From Methylobacillus rhizosphaerae (GTDB lineage: Bacteria > Pseudomonadota > Gammaproteobacteria > Burkholderiales > Methylophilaceae), in the NCBI RefSeq assembly GCF_900187985.1, contig NZ_FZOA01000006.1, positions 1-64,000 on the forward strand: a DNA stretch of 64,000 nucleotides. Direction: 5' to 3'. Under the pieces are notes generated by a model. It ran no database searches, was not told where the DNA came from, and saw nothing but the letters and a program-made list of their open reading frames with translations. Of the stretch, positions 53,840-62,454 are shown one piece after another. The stretch's first letter is position 1. Every line of letters starts with the position of its first letter. The translations under genes and the position numbers were made by a program.

Positions 53840-56800
53840 TCAGCCTTGACTTCCATTTTGGCAACAGGAAGCTCCCCGAATATTTCAGGGGCGTATATCG
53901 CTTCCACCCGAGTTGCGGGCATCTCGAAATGCCCGGCATTGTTCAAGCGCACGGTATATTCAGTACTGAACTTGCCTTTGGGTACATAGGCATAATAAGC
54001 ACGGAAAGCATCAACAGCACGCTCCTCGAATGCCGGACGCTGCCAACCCGTCTGCTTCTCACTGGCAGTCAGCTGGCCGGAGTCACCACCCAGCCCACTT
54101 CCCAATATCGTTGCTCCTGCAGGCACCGGATCATTCACGACGACCCAGGTCATGTCTGTTTGCGCATCAATCTCCAACCTGACACGATAGCTATCTCCCC
54201 GTTGCCAGACACCGGAAGTTTTCTGTTCTACTGCTGTCACGGTGCGGCGGATACCATATCCTGCGAACAGTGGCTTCTCCAGCGGCAATGCCGCCTTTGA
54301 TGTTACAAACGCCCATGGCTTACCGCTGCCGGCGTGATGCAAAGACAACACTTGCGAGGTGTCCGGCCATGCAAGGTGAGTTTCCAGGCCGGCCCCTGGC
54401 GCAGTGCCTGCAACGGGGTCAAGATGCTGTTTCGCCCTGGCATGCTCCCAGTCCAGTGAGATTGCCTGTTCGCCCAATGCCACCCTGGTTGTTCCCTGCA
54501 CAGCATCACGCTCATAACGCTCACGGAAATGCCGTAACGCCACCACGCCCCATGCATTGGCAAGCGTGGTCTGCCAATGCCCGCCCAGCTGACGACCGAG
54601 CGCCCCCCGTGCCAGGCGTCCTGCGTCTGCCGCAGAAAATTCAGCATCGTCCAGCAGCAGGCGCAACGCGCGCACGGCATTCACATCTGGCGACACCATC
54701 AGCCACCAGAGATAATCCTGCTTCTCGGTAGAGAAGCTCATCGTACTGCCCGAGAACATCAAGCGGGAGCGTAATATCTGCAATGCCTGCTCCAGCTTCT
54801 GTTTCCGTCCCGGAACATCCTGCATACGAGTCAGCAGGGATGCCCAGTCGATGACGCCAGAACTGGGCCAGAGATCAGGTGTGATCTCCAGTGTGGTCAA
54901 CATGCCTGGCGTGGTACGCCCATACCGCGCCAACGCATCGATCGCGGCCAGCTTGCGCATGACCAGGTCTGCCGCCTGCAATCTGCCATAGCGGTGTATC
55001 CGCCCTGACACAAAATCCTCCAACCCCTTGAGCATGCGTTCACGGGCAGTATCAGGAATCTGGTATTCCGTCTCATCAGCAATTGCCAGCAGGTAAGCTG
55101 TTAGGCTGTCATCTCCCTGCAACCACTCCATGGGAAAGTGCTTCACCAGACCGTCACGGTCCAGATGCCGGGTCAGGCTGTTCATCACCGTGTTCCACCG
55201 AGTCTCGTTTTCAAGCACGACTGCGACCGAAGCCCGCTGTTCAATGGAAATATAGGGATAACGCGTTACCCATTCACGCACTGCCCCCAGGTCGCCGACC
55301 AACGACTTGTTCATGCGGATATCAAGGCCGCCGCGCCCGGGTAATGCTCCTGTCGGTTTCTGTACCGGGAATGACCAATCCCTGCCCGGCTCCAGTTGTT
55401 CCATCGTGTGCTGATAGACTCGCACCGGGTAAGCCGCCCCCACTGCCTGGCTCACATGCAGCACATCCTGCGCAGCACCTTGCCCAGCTTCTTTTGCACT
55501 GATCTTCCAGTCCAGCTGCCTGGTATCCACAGGCACCCTGAATGGGAAGGCAACCGTTGCCCCCTCTCCTGCCAGCAGGCTGACCTGCCGTGTCTCCGCA
55601 GGCTGCAGCCCGGCATCCGCCGTCACATCAAGCGTCAAAGGCCGGGTGCCTCCATTGCGTACTGTCACCATGGCGCTGAATTGGTCACCTTCCCGCACGA
55701 AAGGTGGCAGGCCTGCAAACAGCATCACGTCCTGTGAGCTACTGATTGTGGCCGTTGCGCTCCCGAATTGCGCAGCTCCCGCATGGGCGATGGCTGCAAT
55801 ACGGAACGTCGTCAGCGCATCATTGAGCGGCACTTCCAGGATAGCCTGCCCATGCTGATCCAGCATGACTGTCGGTTTCCAGAGCAACAGCGTATCAAAC
55901 AACTCACGCGCATTGGCCCCTTGCCCGCCACCACCACCCGGGGCTGCCGCCTTTTTACCGAAGTGCCGTTTACCTATGACCTGAGACTGGGCTGTGGCGG
56001 TATGCACTTCAATGGACCGGCGCTGCATCATGGCATCCAGCAAGTCCCATGATGCAGGGCGGGCCAGCTGCAACAGGCCTTCGTCAACCGCCGCCAATGC
56101 CACTTCTGCATTTGCCGCTGGCTTGCCCGAAGAATCCTGCACTGTCACCTTCACCCTGGCCTTGTCACGTGGGTGATAGGTGCGATGTTCCGGCTCTACC
56201 TGAACCTTGAGCTCGTATGCCTGCCTGCCAACGCGAATCTGGGTAATGCCCAGTTTGAATGCAGGTTTCGTCAAATCCACAAGTGCAGTTGGCCGTGTAT
56301 CTACAATTTCCTTCGGAAGCTGCTTGACGATACCAAGCAATTTGCCTACCTGGTATACCATGCGCTTAAGCCAGGCAAAGGGGCCCGGTGCTTCAGGGTC
56401 TATCCTGCCTCGCACCACCATGACAGATACATAGGCGTTGGGACCGTAGTTCTCGGCAATAGGTACTTCCACAAAAGGTGACTTGGCCGACACAGGCACA
56501 ACAAACGAATCCAGTATGCCTTCACGCTCCACCGTCACCAGCGCTGTTGCCTCGCGGAAAGGCATGCGCACTTCAAAACGGGCTGTATCTCCCGGCATAT
56601 AGTCATGCTTGTCCGCCAGCACATCGATACGATCACTTTGTGATGCGTCAAACCAGTGCTCATCATCAGACACATAGAATTCGCTACTGGCAATTGCAGT
56701 ATTACCCTGTTCATCGCTGGCCCTTGCCAGCAGAATCAGCTCACCTGAATCCGGGGCTGCGCCACGGCATTGCAGGAGTCCATATACATCCGTCTTGCCA

Positions 56801-59715
56801 CGGCACACAGAGCCGATGCGCTTCACTTCTGCCGTCTGCTCATATGCATAAAAACCACCCAGCATGCGCTTACGATAGGCAAATGTCTTGCGGGAATATG
56901 CCTCAACATCCACTTTACGGTTGGCAACGGCTTTTCCGCTGCTATCCAACGCCACTACCTTGAATGACAAATTATCCTTGGTCGCAATGCCACCTTCATG
57001 CTTGATCCCCAGGGCCAGTGCAGAGGGCAGCACCAGCGCGCGCGTGGAAGCATTCAGTATCTGTCCATTCGGGTCGGAATACTCCATTTCCACTTCCAAA
57101 GCCCGCGGTTCCTCGACCTTCGGGATATTGTCAAACGCAACCCGAGCACCTCCATCCGCATCCAGCACCATACTGACAGTCCGCACGGGATACCCCATGG
57201 CCTGGTCAGTTTCATCACCTGATTCCAATTCATCATCTTCCGGATCATAGGAATAAGGCTGAACTGCCTCAATACCTTCTTTCGGTGTACTTCCACCAAA
57301 ACTAAAATCATCATATCCGGAGAACGATAAATCATGGCGCACCAATCGGCTGCGGAACTTCACCTGAGCTCCTGCTGCCGCTCCACCGGCCAGATAATTG
57401 AGCTGTGCATCAATCGCAAGCTCGCGCCCGTTAATCAAGGGGCGCTCTGGCGCCTTCAGCACAGCCTGCATCAACGGCACACGATATTGCTCCACGCGGA
57501 AAGAACCTGCATCGAGCAGGTAAGGTTTCACCATCAGGCTCACTGAATAGGTTCCCAGTTTGGCTTCTTTGGGAATTTTCCAGCTGGAAATTCCAGCCGT
57601 TGCCGACCATTGCACCGGCACCTCATATTGTTCACCGCTGCCATCGTGCGTTACGGTCACGGTTTTCGGCAGCTGATCAGGCAAGCTGAACCCCTTGCCG
57701 GTCGGCACCCGTACAAAATGCTTCATGGAGACGGTTTCATCCGCACGGAACAATGGACGGTCAAACACAGTATGTGCCATCATTTCCGAAGCAGTTGCTC
57801 CGCCACCGAGATTGAACTGCCAGGGACTGATGCCCTGATCCCAGCTGGAAAGTGTAAAGGACATGTCATCCCCTTTACGCGCAGTGACCAGCAAGCCATA
57901 GCACGAAGAGGCATAGCCCTCTCCCTCGTCCAGTTCAGTGTCTATATGCGCCATCCCGGCATTGTCTGTCCTGCCTTCCCATAACGCTTTTCCATTACAG
58001 GTGGACACCCGGATTTTCGCTCCTTTGACTGGATGGGCATTATCCAGGCTTGTTACCCAGACAAGTGAAGACTCACGTCCATGCTTCAGGTGCACCGCCA
58101 TATTGGTCACCAGTGCACTCGAGGAAACGTAATATGGTTTTTGCTCTGCATGCAGGGCAGCACCCAAACGCTCACTGGCAAATTCAACCATGTAGTAGCC
58201 TGGCTTTTTCAGGGGAATGCCGATCAGCTCCAGCGCTTTTCCATGTACTGCCGGCAGGCTCAAGGGTGCCATCTGTAATTCCGAAGGATTATCCTGCCCC
58301 ATGAGTAAAGGCAGTTCGCCTTCACGCGGATAACGCTCGTGCTGCTTGAGGAAGCGATCAGCCGCCCCGCCCTCTTCGTAAGCTGGATGCCGTGTCACGC
58401 GTCGGAACCAGTCCGCCAATACGGCATCATCATCCGTATCCAGCCTTGCCATCACACCATGAGCAGCCTGTGGTTGAACGAGTTGCCCCTGCCCCGGCGC
58501 CACGGATGCAATATTGCGTACACTGACAGGCAATGCTGGCTGCGCATGACTCTCCAGGATGCCAAAACGGGAAGAAAACTTGATCAATGGCGGGTCATCA
58601 TCAATCCGGATTTTCAACGGGAATAAGGTCGCGTTCTCCAGCTCGCGATCCGCATCGTCCCTGAACTTTGCAGGCAGTGTGATCAAGACCTCACTCCTGG
58701 CATTGAAAGGCCCGGCAAATACAACTGACTCCACCGTCTTGCCGTCCTCTTCATCTAGCTGAGGCGGCATGGTCTTGCCATCCTCGGTACGCAGCAGAAT
58801 TTTCTGTGCCAATTCCCGCGCTACTGGCGCAGAGAATTGCACAGTGACGGGGGATACGGGCACGCACCCGGCATTGGGATTGATACGTGTACAAATGGTG
58901 CGCGCAGTAAATGCAGGGCGCACTGCAAAATGCAGTACCTGATCCGCAGAGCTTGCAAGACCGCTGACAGAAGCAATGCCTTTTTCCCATAACAGGCTCA
59001 CTTCGCTGCCTGCCGGCAACCTGCGACCACACTTGGCAACCACAACCGGCGCATCCTTCAGTCGGCCATCCTTTACTTCCAGCACACCGGTTCGCGCATG
59101 CTCCGTCAATACCCGGAAAAAATGACTGGCTCGCTGCCGCTGCTCAGCCAGAATTTTTTCCCGCTTGCTGCCCTCAATGATTTCCAGCGGGATGCGATCA
59201 CCAATACCGGTAATACGGCAAGCCGCATGCTGCTTGATGGATGCAATATCTGCAGGCGCATCCAGCCCCAGCAGGAATATCTGCTCCTCATCAATATTTT
59301 CCATGCCCTCTTCCGGCCATGAACTCATTACCGCAGGGCCGCCCGTGGAAAAAGAAAATTGCTTCTGCTCCAGCCCTTCCGCATTCAGGCTTTTGAAACC
59401 AGGCTTGGTAGTAAACCGACATGTCAGGCCTGCAGGCAAGTCTGCATCAAAATCGTAAACCCAGCTGCTTGCATCAACCCAATGTCCCCTGCCCGGGGCA
59501 GCGCATTGCACGTCAAACGGAGATTCGAGACGGGGGTCGCCAAATGCCACCATCGGTGCCGAGAACCGTGCAACCACCTGGCGCACCTGCTTGCTTTCCC
59601 CTTGAGGAGTGAATGATTTCACACGTCCTGCGGAAGTTTCCTGACTGTACAATGACCCACCATGCAAACTGGTAAGCACTAATACACTCAGCACAAAAAC
59701 GCGCAGTATCTTCAT
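53836..59715 (-). CDS. Alpha-2-macroglobulin family protein (YfhM/MagD-like), thioester Cys replaced
   Basis: 1959-aa giant periplasmic protein: signal peptide (1-25, FVLSVLVLTSLHGGSLYSQ; no lipobox Cys), MG domains (30-1080), bait-region-like part, ANK/A2M domain near residue 1290 (ELFDTLLLWKPTVMLDQHG...), then thioester-domain helices (1470-1760) and C-terminal receptor-like domain. The thioester CxEQ is Ser-Ile-Glu-Gln at residue 1490 (YPYISIEQRAS), so no covalent trapping is possible. Partner PbpC follows with 4-bp overlap. Probably guards the periplasm against proteases during wall repair. Confidence 0.9.
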   Translation of the reverse strand: MKILRVFVLSVLVLTSLHGGSLYSQETSAGRVKSFTPQGESKQVRQVVARFSAPMVAFGDPRLESPFDVQCAAPGRGHWVDASSWVYDFDADLPAGLTCRFTTKPGFKSLNAEGLEQKQFSFSTGGPAVMSSWPEEGMENIDEEQIFLLGLDAPADIASIKQHAACRITGIGDRIPLEIIEGSKREKILAEQRQRASHFFRVLTEHARTGVLEVKDGRLKDAPVVVAKCGRRLPAGSEVSLLWEKGIASVSGLASSADQVLHFAVRPAFTARTICTRINPNAGCVPVSPVTVQFSAPVARELAQKILLRTEDGKTMPPQLDEEDGKTVESVVFAGPFNARSEVLITLPAKFRDDADRELENATLFPLKIRIDDDPPLIKFSSRFGILESHAQPALPVSVRNIASVAPGQGQLVQPQAAHGVMARLDTDDDAVLADWFRRVTRHPAYEEGGAADRFLKQHERYPREGELPLLMGQDNPSELQMAPLSLPAVHGKALELIGIPLKKPGYYMVEFASERLGAALHAEQKPYYVSSSALVTNMAVHLKHGRESSLVWVTSLDNAHPVKGAKIRVSTCNGKALWEGRTDNAGMAHIDTELDEGEGYASSCYGLLVTARKGDDMSFTLSSWDQGISPWQFNLGGGATASEMMAHTVFDRPLFRADETVSMKHFVRVPTGKGFSLPDQLPKTVTVTHDGSGEQYEVPVQWSATAGISSWKIPKEAKLGTYSVSLMVKPYLLDAGSFRVEQYRVPLMQAVLKAPERPLINGRELAIDAQLNYLAGGAAAGAQVKFRSRLVRHDLSFSGYDDFSFGGSTPKEGIEAVQPYSYDPEDDELESGDETDQAMGYPVRTVSMVLDADGGARVAFDNIPKVEEPRALEVEMEYSDPNGQILNASTRALVLPSALALGIKHEGGIATKDNLSFKVVALDSSGKAVANRKVDVEAYSRKTFAYRKRMLGGFYAYEQTAEVKRIGSVCRGKTDVYGLLQCRGAAPDSGELILLARASDEQGNTAIASSEFYVSDDEHWFDASQSDRIDVLADKHDYMPGDTARFEVRMPFREATALVTVEREGILDSFVVPVSAKSPFVEVPIAENYGPNAYVSVMVVRGRIDPEAPGPFAWLKRMVYQVGKLLGIVKQLPKEIVDTRPTALVDLTKPAFKLGITQIRVGRQAYELKVQVEPEHRTYHPRDKARVKVTVQDSSGKPAANAEVALAAVDEGLLQLARPASWDLLDAMMQRRSIEVHTATAQSQVIGKRHFGKKAAAPGGGGGQGANARELFDTLLLWKPTVMLDQHGQAILEVPLNDALTTFRIAAIAHAGAAQFGSATATISSSQDVMLFAGLPPFVREGDQFSAMVTVRNGGTRPLTLDVTADAGLQPAETRQVSLLAGEGATVAFPFRVPVDTRQLDWKISAKEAGQGAAQDVLHVSQAVGAAYPVRVYQHTMEQLEPGRDWSFPVQKPTGALPGRGGLDIRMNKSLVGDLGAVREWVTRYPYISIEQRASVAVVLENETRWNTVMNSLTRHLDRDGLVKHFPMEWLQGDDSLTAYLLAIADETEYQIPDTARERMLKGLEDFVSGRIHRYGRLQAADLVMRKLAAIDALARYGRTTPGMLTTLEITPDLWPSSGVIDWASLLTRMQDVPGRKQKLEQALQILRSRLMFSGSTMSFSTEKQDYLWWLMVSPDVNAVRALRLLLDDAEFSAADAGRLARGALGRQLGGHWQTTLANAWGVVALRHFRERYERDAVQGTTRVALGEQAISLDWEHARAKQHLDPVAGTAPGAGLETHLAWPDTSQVLSLHHAGSGKPWAFVTSKAALPLEKPLFAGYGIRRTVTAVEQKTSGVWQRGDSYRVRLEIDAQTDMTWVVVNDPVPAGATILGSGLGGDSGQLTASEKQTGWQRPAFEERAVDAFRAYYAYVPKGKFSTEYTVRLNNAGHFEMPATRVEAIYAPEIFGELPVAKMEVKAE

Positions 59716-59828
59716 GAATATACATTCCCTGTCATTATTATTTTTTCAGCCAGTAGTGTAGCAAACTAGAATTACAGACTGCGCATTTCATTTCCGTATT
59801 TCACATATCTTGGATCATGTTCATCAAT

Positions 59829-59860
59829 CTGTCATATTAGCGTCATATATTGCTCATTAT
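59829..59860 (+). promoter_or_regulatory. phoB: Pho box and -10 element of phoB
   Basis: CTGTCATATTAGCGTCAT (59829-59846) is close to the PhoB consensus (two CTGTCAT half-sites separated by four AT-rich bases), replacing the -35; a -10-like CATTAT follows at 59855-59860, the expected spacing. It indicates autoregulation of phoB-phoR under phosphate limitation. Confidence 0.75.
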
Positions 59861-59882
59861 TCAACCAGTGAGGAAAACTGAC

Positions 59883-60569
59883 ATGCCAGCGAATATTCTG
59901 GTAATAGAAGATGAACCAGCCATTCAGGAATTGCTTGCGCTCAACCTGACACAGGCTGGCCACAACCCTATCCGCGCCTTGAGTGTCGAACAGGCACAGA
60001 TGCTGATCCGCGAAACCCTGCCTGACCTTATCCTGCTCGATTGGATGTTGCCAGGCATGTCCGGTATCGAGTTTGCACGCAAGCTCAAGGGAGATGAGCT
60101 GACCAAAGCCATCCCCATCATCATGCTGACTGCCCGAGGCGAGGAATCGGACAAGGTTCGGGGCCTGGAAGTCGGGGCAGATGACTTTGTCACAAAACCG
60201 TTCAGCCCGCGCGAACTCAATGCCCGGATCAAGGCTGTGCTGCGCCGCCGCTCACCGCAAATGACGGATGACCCGATTGAAACCGGTGGTTTGCGCCTGG
60301 ACCCGGTCACACATCGTGTTTCGGGAAATGGCCAGACGCTGGAATTGGGTCCCACAGAATTCCGTCTGTTGCATTATTTGATGTCGAATCCCGAACGCGT
60401 ACACTCCCGCACTCAGGTACTGGACCGTGTCTGGGGAGATCGGGTATTTGTGGAAGACCGCACTGTGGATGTCCATATCCGCCGCCTGCGTCGTGCACTT
60501 TCCGAATCCGGTCATGAAGATTTCATCCAAACCGTACGTGGTGTCGGCTATCGTTTCTCTGCGCAGTAG
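59883..60569 (+). CDS. phoB: Phosphate regulon response regulator PhoB
   Basis: 228-aa OmpR-family regulator. Receiver with acidic pair in VIEDEPAIQEL, phospho-acceptor Asp in LILLDWMLPGMSG, conserved Thr in LTARGEE and Lys in TKPFSPRE; winged-helix C-terminal domain with ELGPTEFRLLHYLM, HSRTQVLDRVWG and EDRTVDVHIRRLRRAL, matching PhoB. Start at the ATG with GAGG upstream; the frame's earlier ATG adds 11 non-conserved residues. Confidence 0.96.
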   Translation: MPANILVIEDEPAIQELLALNLTQAGHNPIRALSVEQAQMLIRETLPDLILLDWMLPGMSGIEFARKLKGDELTKAIPIIMLTARGEESDKVRGLEVGADDFVTKPFSPRELNARIKAVLRRRSPQMTDDPIETGGLRLDPVTHRVSGNGQTLELGPTEFRLLHYLMSNPERVHSRTQVLDRVWGDRVFVEDRTVDVHIRRLRRALSESGHEDFIQTVRGVGYRFSAQ

Positions 60570-60607
60570 ATCATAATAAGCGCCTGCCTACAGACAAGAA
60601 GCATGTT

Positions 60608-61930
60608 GTGCTAGATATCCGTTGGAAACTCTTGTGGCTGGGTTTGGCCGCAATATTCACAAGCCTCATTATATGGGCTGCCACTGACGTCATCACGGCG
60701 TTATTAAGCTTTTGCACCATGCTGCTGCTTTACCTGGGCAGCCATTTGTACTGGCTGCATACCCTCCTGAAGTGGTTCAAGAAACCAGAACTCAGCACCA
60801 TGCCGGTAGGCAGCGGAGTCTGGGAAGAGGTATTTTCTGCCATCTATTACGCAAAGCGCCGCAACAGCCGCAGCCAGGCACAAATCAGTTCGGCCCTTGA
60901 CCGCTTCCGCCACGCAGCAAGCGCCCTGCCTGATGGTGTGGTCCTGCTCAATGGCAGCGACCAGATTGAGTGGTGCAACCCGACAGCAGAAGAACAACTC
61001 GGCTTGTCCCTCAGCCACGATACAGGCCAGCCCATTACCTACCTAGTACGGCTGAGTGATTTCATCCAATACCTGCAACGTCAGGACTATAGTGAACCTC
61101 TCAAGCTCAAATCCTGGCATGCCAGCGGAGTGACCCTGGAAATTCAGCTGGTACCATTTGGCTCAAACCAGAAACTCCTGATTTCGCGTGATATCAGCCA
61201 GATGGAAAAACTGGAAACCATGCGACGTGACTTTATCGCCAACGTCTCGCATGAATTGCGCACGCCACTGACGGTTGTTGGCGGCTTCCTGGAAACCTTG
61301 ATCGATATGGAAGGCGCTGTGCCGGAAAGTACCCGCACTTACTTCGCCATGATGCAGGAACAAACCGGCCGCATGCGTCGCCTGATCGAAGATCTGCTCA
61401 CCTTATCGCAACTGGAAAACAGCTTGGCATCCCCCCAGGAAAGCGAAATCGAGCTGGACACCCTGATGAATATGTTATTGCATGAAGGCATCAGCCTGAG
61501 CCATGGCAAGCATGACATAACAATAGAATCCATAGAGCCCGGCCTGTACCTCAAAGGCACTGCTGAAGAATTGCACAGCGCATTCAGCAACCTGGTCAGC
61601 AATGCGGTGCGCTATACCCCGGAACACGGAAAAATCCAGCTGAAACTATATACACGTGGCACAGAAGTCCTGTTCAGCGTGCAAGACACCGGGATAGGTA
61701 TAGGGGTGGAACATATTGACCGCCTGACAGAGCGATTCTACCGCGTGGATCGCAGCCGCTCCCGCGAGACTGGAGGCACCGGCCTGGGCTTGTCGATTGT
61801 CAAGCACATCCTCACCCGCCATCAGGGAAGGTTGGTAATCACATCAGAAATTGGCAAGGGCAGCACATTCACGGCGGCCTTTCCACAGAGCCGTCTGGTT
61901 CGCCGACCAACTGAAGCAAACACTCACTAG
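60608..61930 (+). CDS. phoR: Phosphate regulon sensor kinase PhoR
   Basis: 440-aa membrane histidine kinase. Two N-terminal TM helices (about 6-50), cytosolic linker, PAS domain (about 95-190, ALPDGVVLLNGSDQIEWCNPTAEEQLG), HisKA with the phospho-His in FIANVSHELRTPLTVVGGFLETL-type motif, HATPase (NAVRYTPEHGKI N box, DTGIGIG, GTGLGLSIVKH). GTG start. No periplasmic sensor domain, as in E. coli PhoR. Cotranscribed with phoB (38 bp gap). Confidence 0.95.
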   Translation: MLDIRWKLLWLGLAAIFTSLIIWAATDVITALLSFCTMLLLYLGSHLYWLHTLLKWFKKPELSTMPVGSGVWEEVFSAIYYAKRRNSRSQAQISSALDRFRHAASALPDGVVLLNGSDQIEWCNPTAEEQLGLSLSHDTGQPITYLVRLSDFIQYLQRQDYSEPLKLKSWHASGVTLEIQLVPFGSNQKLLISRDISQMEKLETMRRDFIANVSHELRTPLTVVGGFLETLIDMEGAVPESTRTYFAMMQEQTGRMRRLIEDLLTLSQLENSLASPQESEIELDTLMNMLLHEGISLSHGKHDITIESIEPGLYLKGTAEELHSAFSNLVSNAVRYTPEHGKIQLKLYTRGTEVLFSVQDTGIGIGVEHIDRLTERFYRVDRSRSRETGGTGLGLSIVKHILTRHQGRLVITSEIGKGSTFTAAFPQSRLVRRPTEANTH

Positions 61931-61973
61931 CATTGGTTCCGGCAGCAAGTCTGGCACCACGCATGCACTTTCG

Positions 61974-62294
61974 TTAACGTGGTGCAAACATGATGATGGC
62001 CATGCCCACCAAGGCCACGATCACGCCAATCACATCCCAGTGTGTAGGTCTGATACCATCCACCAGCCATAACCATCCCAGTGCAACCGCAATATATACG
62101 CCTCCATAAGCCGCATATACACGCCCTGCCGCTGTAGGGTGCAGACTCAACAACCAGGCAAACGCCGCGAGGCTGACGGCAGCCGGCAACAAAAGCAGGA
62201 TAGAACCGCCTTTCTTCAGCCAGAGATAAGGCAAATAACAACCAATAATCTCAGCCAAGGCTGTCACAACAAACAATACAAATGTTTTCAGCAC
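61974..62294 (-). CDS. YnfA-family (UPF0060) small membrane protein
   Basis: 106-aa, four-TM protein of the UPF0060/YnfA family, related in fold to small multidrug resistance exporters. Visible: [19 protein letters not shown] (conserved Glu in TM1), [20 protein letters not shown] (the family's [10 protein letters not shown] motif) and [13 protein letters not shown] at the end. Function in bacteria is not settled. Convergent with phoR. Confidence 0.93.
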   Translation of the reverse strand: MLKTFVLFVVTALAEIIGCYLPYLWLKKGGSILLLLPAAVSLAAFAWLLSLHPTAAGRVYAAYGGVYIAVALGWLWLVDGIRPTHWDVIGVIVALVGMAIIMFAPR

Positions 62295-62414
62295 GCGCTA
62301 CTCACTCCAGCTTCCCAATACACCATTATAGTGAAGAATCCCTATCTGTTTTCACTGGGTATCTCAATGCAACGATGTAGCGCAGTCGCTTGCTGCCTGC
62401 AAAATCACCAATAA

Positions 62415-62440
62415 AAAAGCCAGCATCACTGCTGGCTTTT
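62415..62440. terminator. Terminator of the Fe-S oxidoreductase gene
   Basis: Arms AAAAGCCAGC and GCTGGCTTTT with a 6-nt loop, followed on the minus strand by a U-run from the A-tract at 62413-62418, 15 bp after the stop of the large oxidoreductase gene. Confidence 0.85.
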
Positions 62441-62454
62441 GCACGACACGCTGA

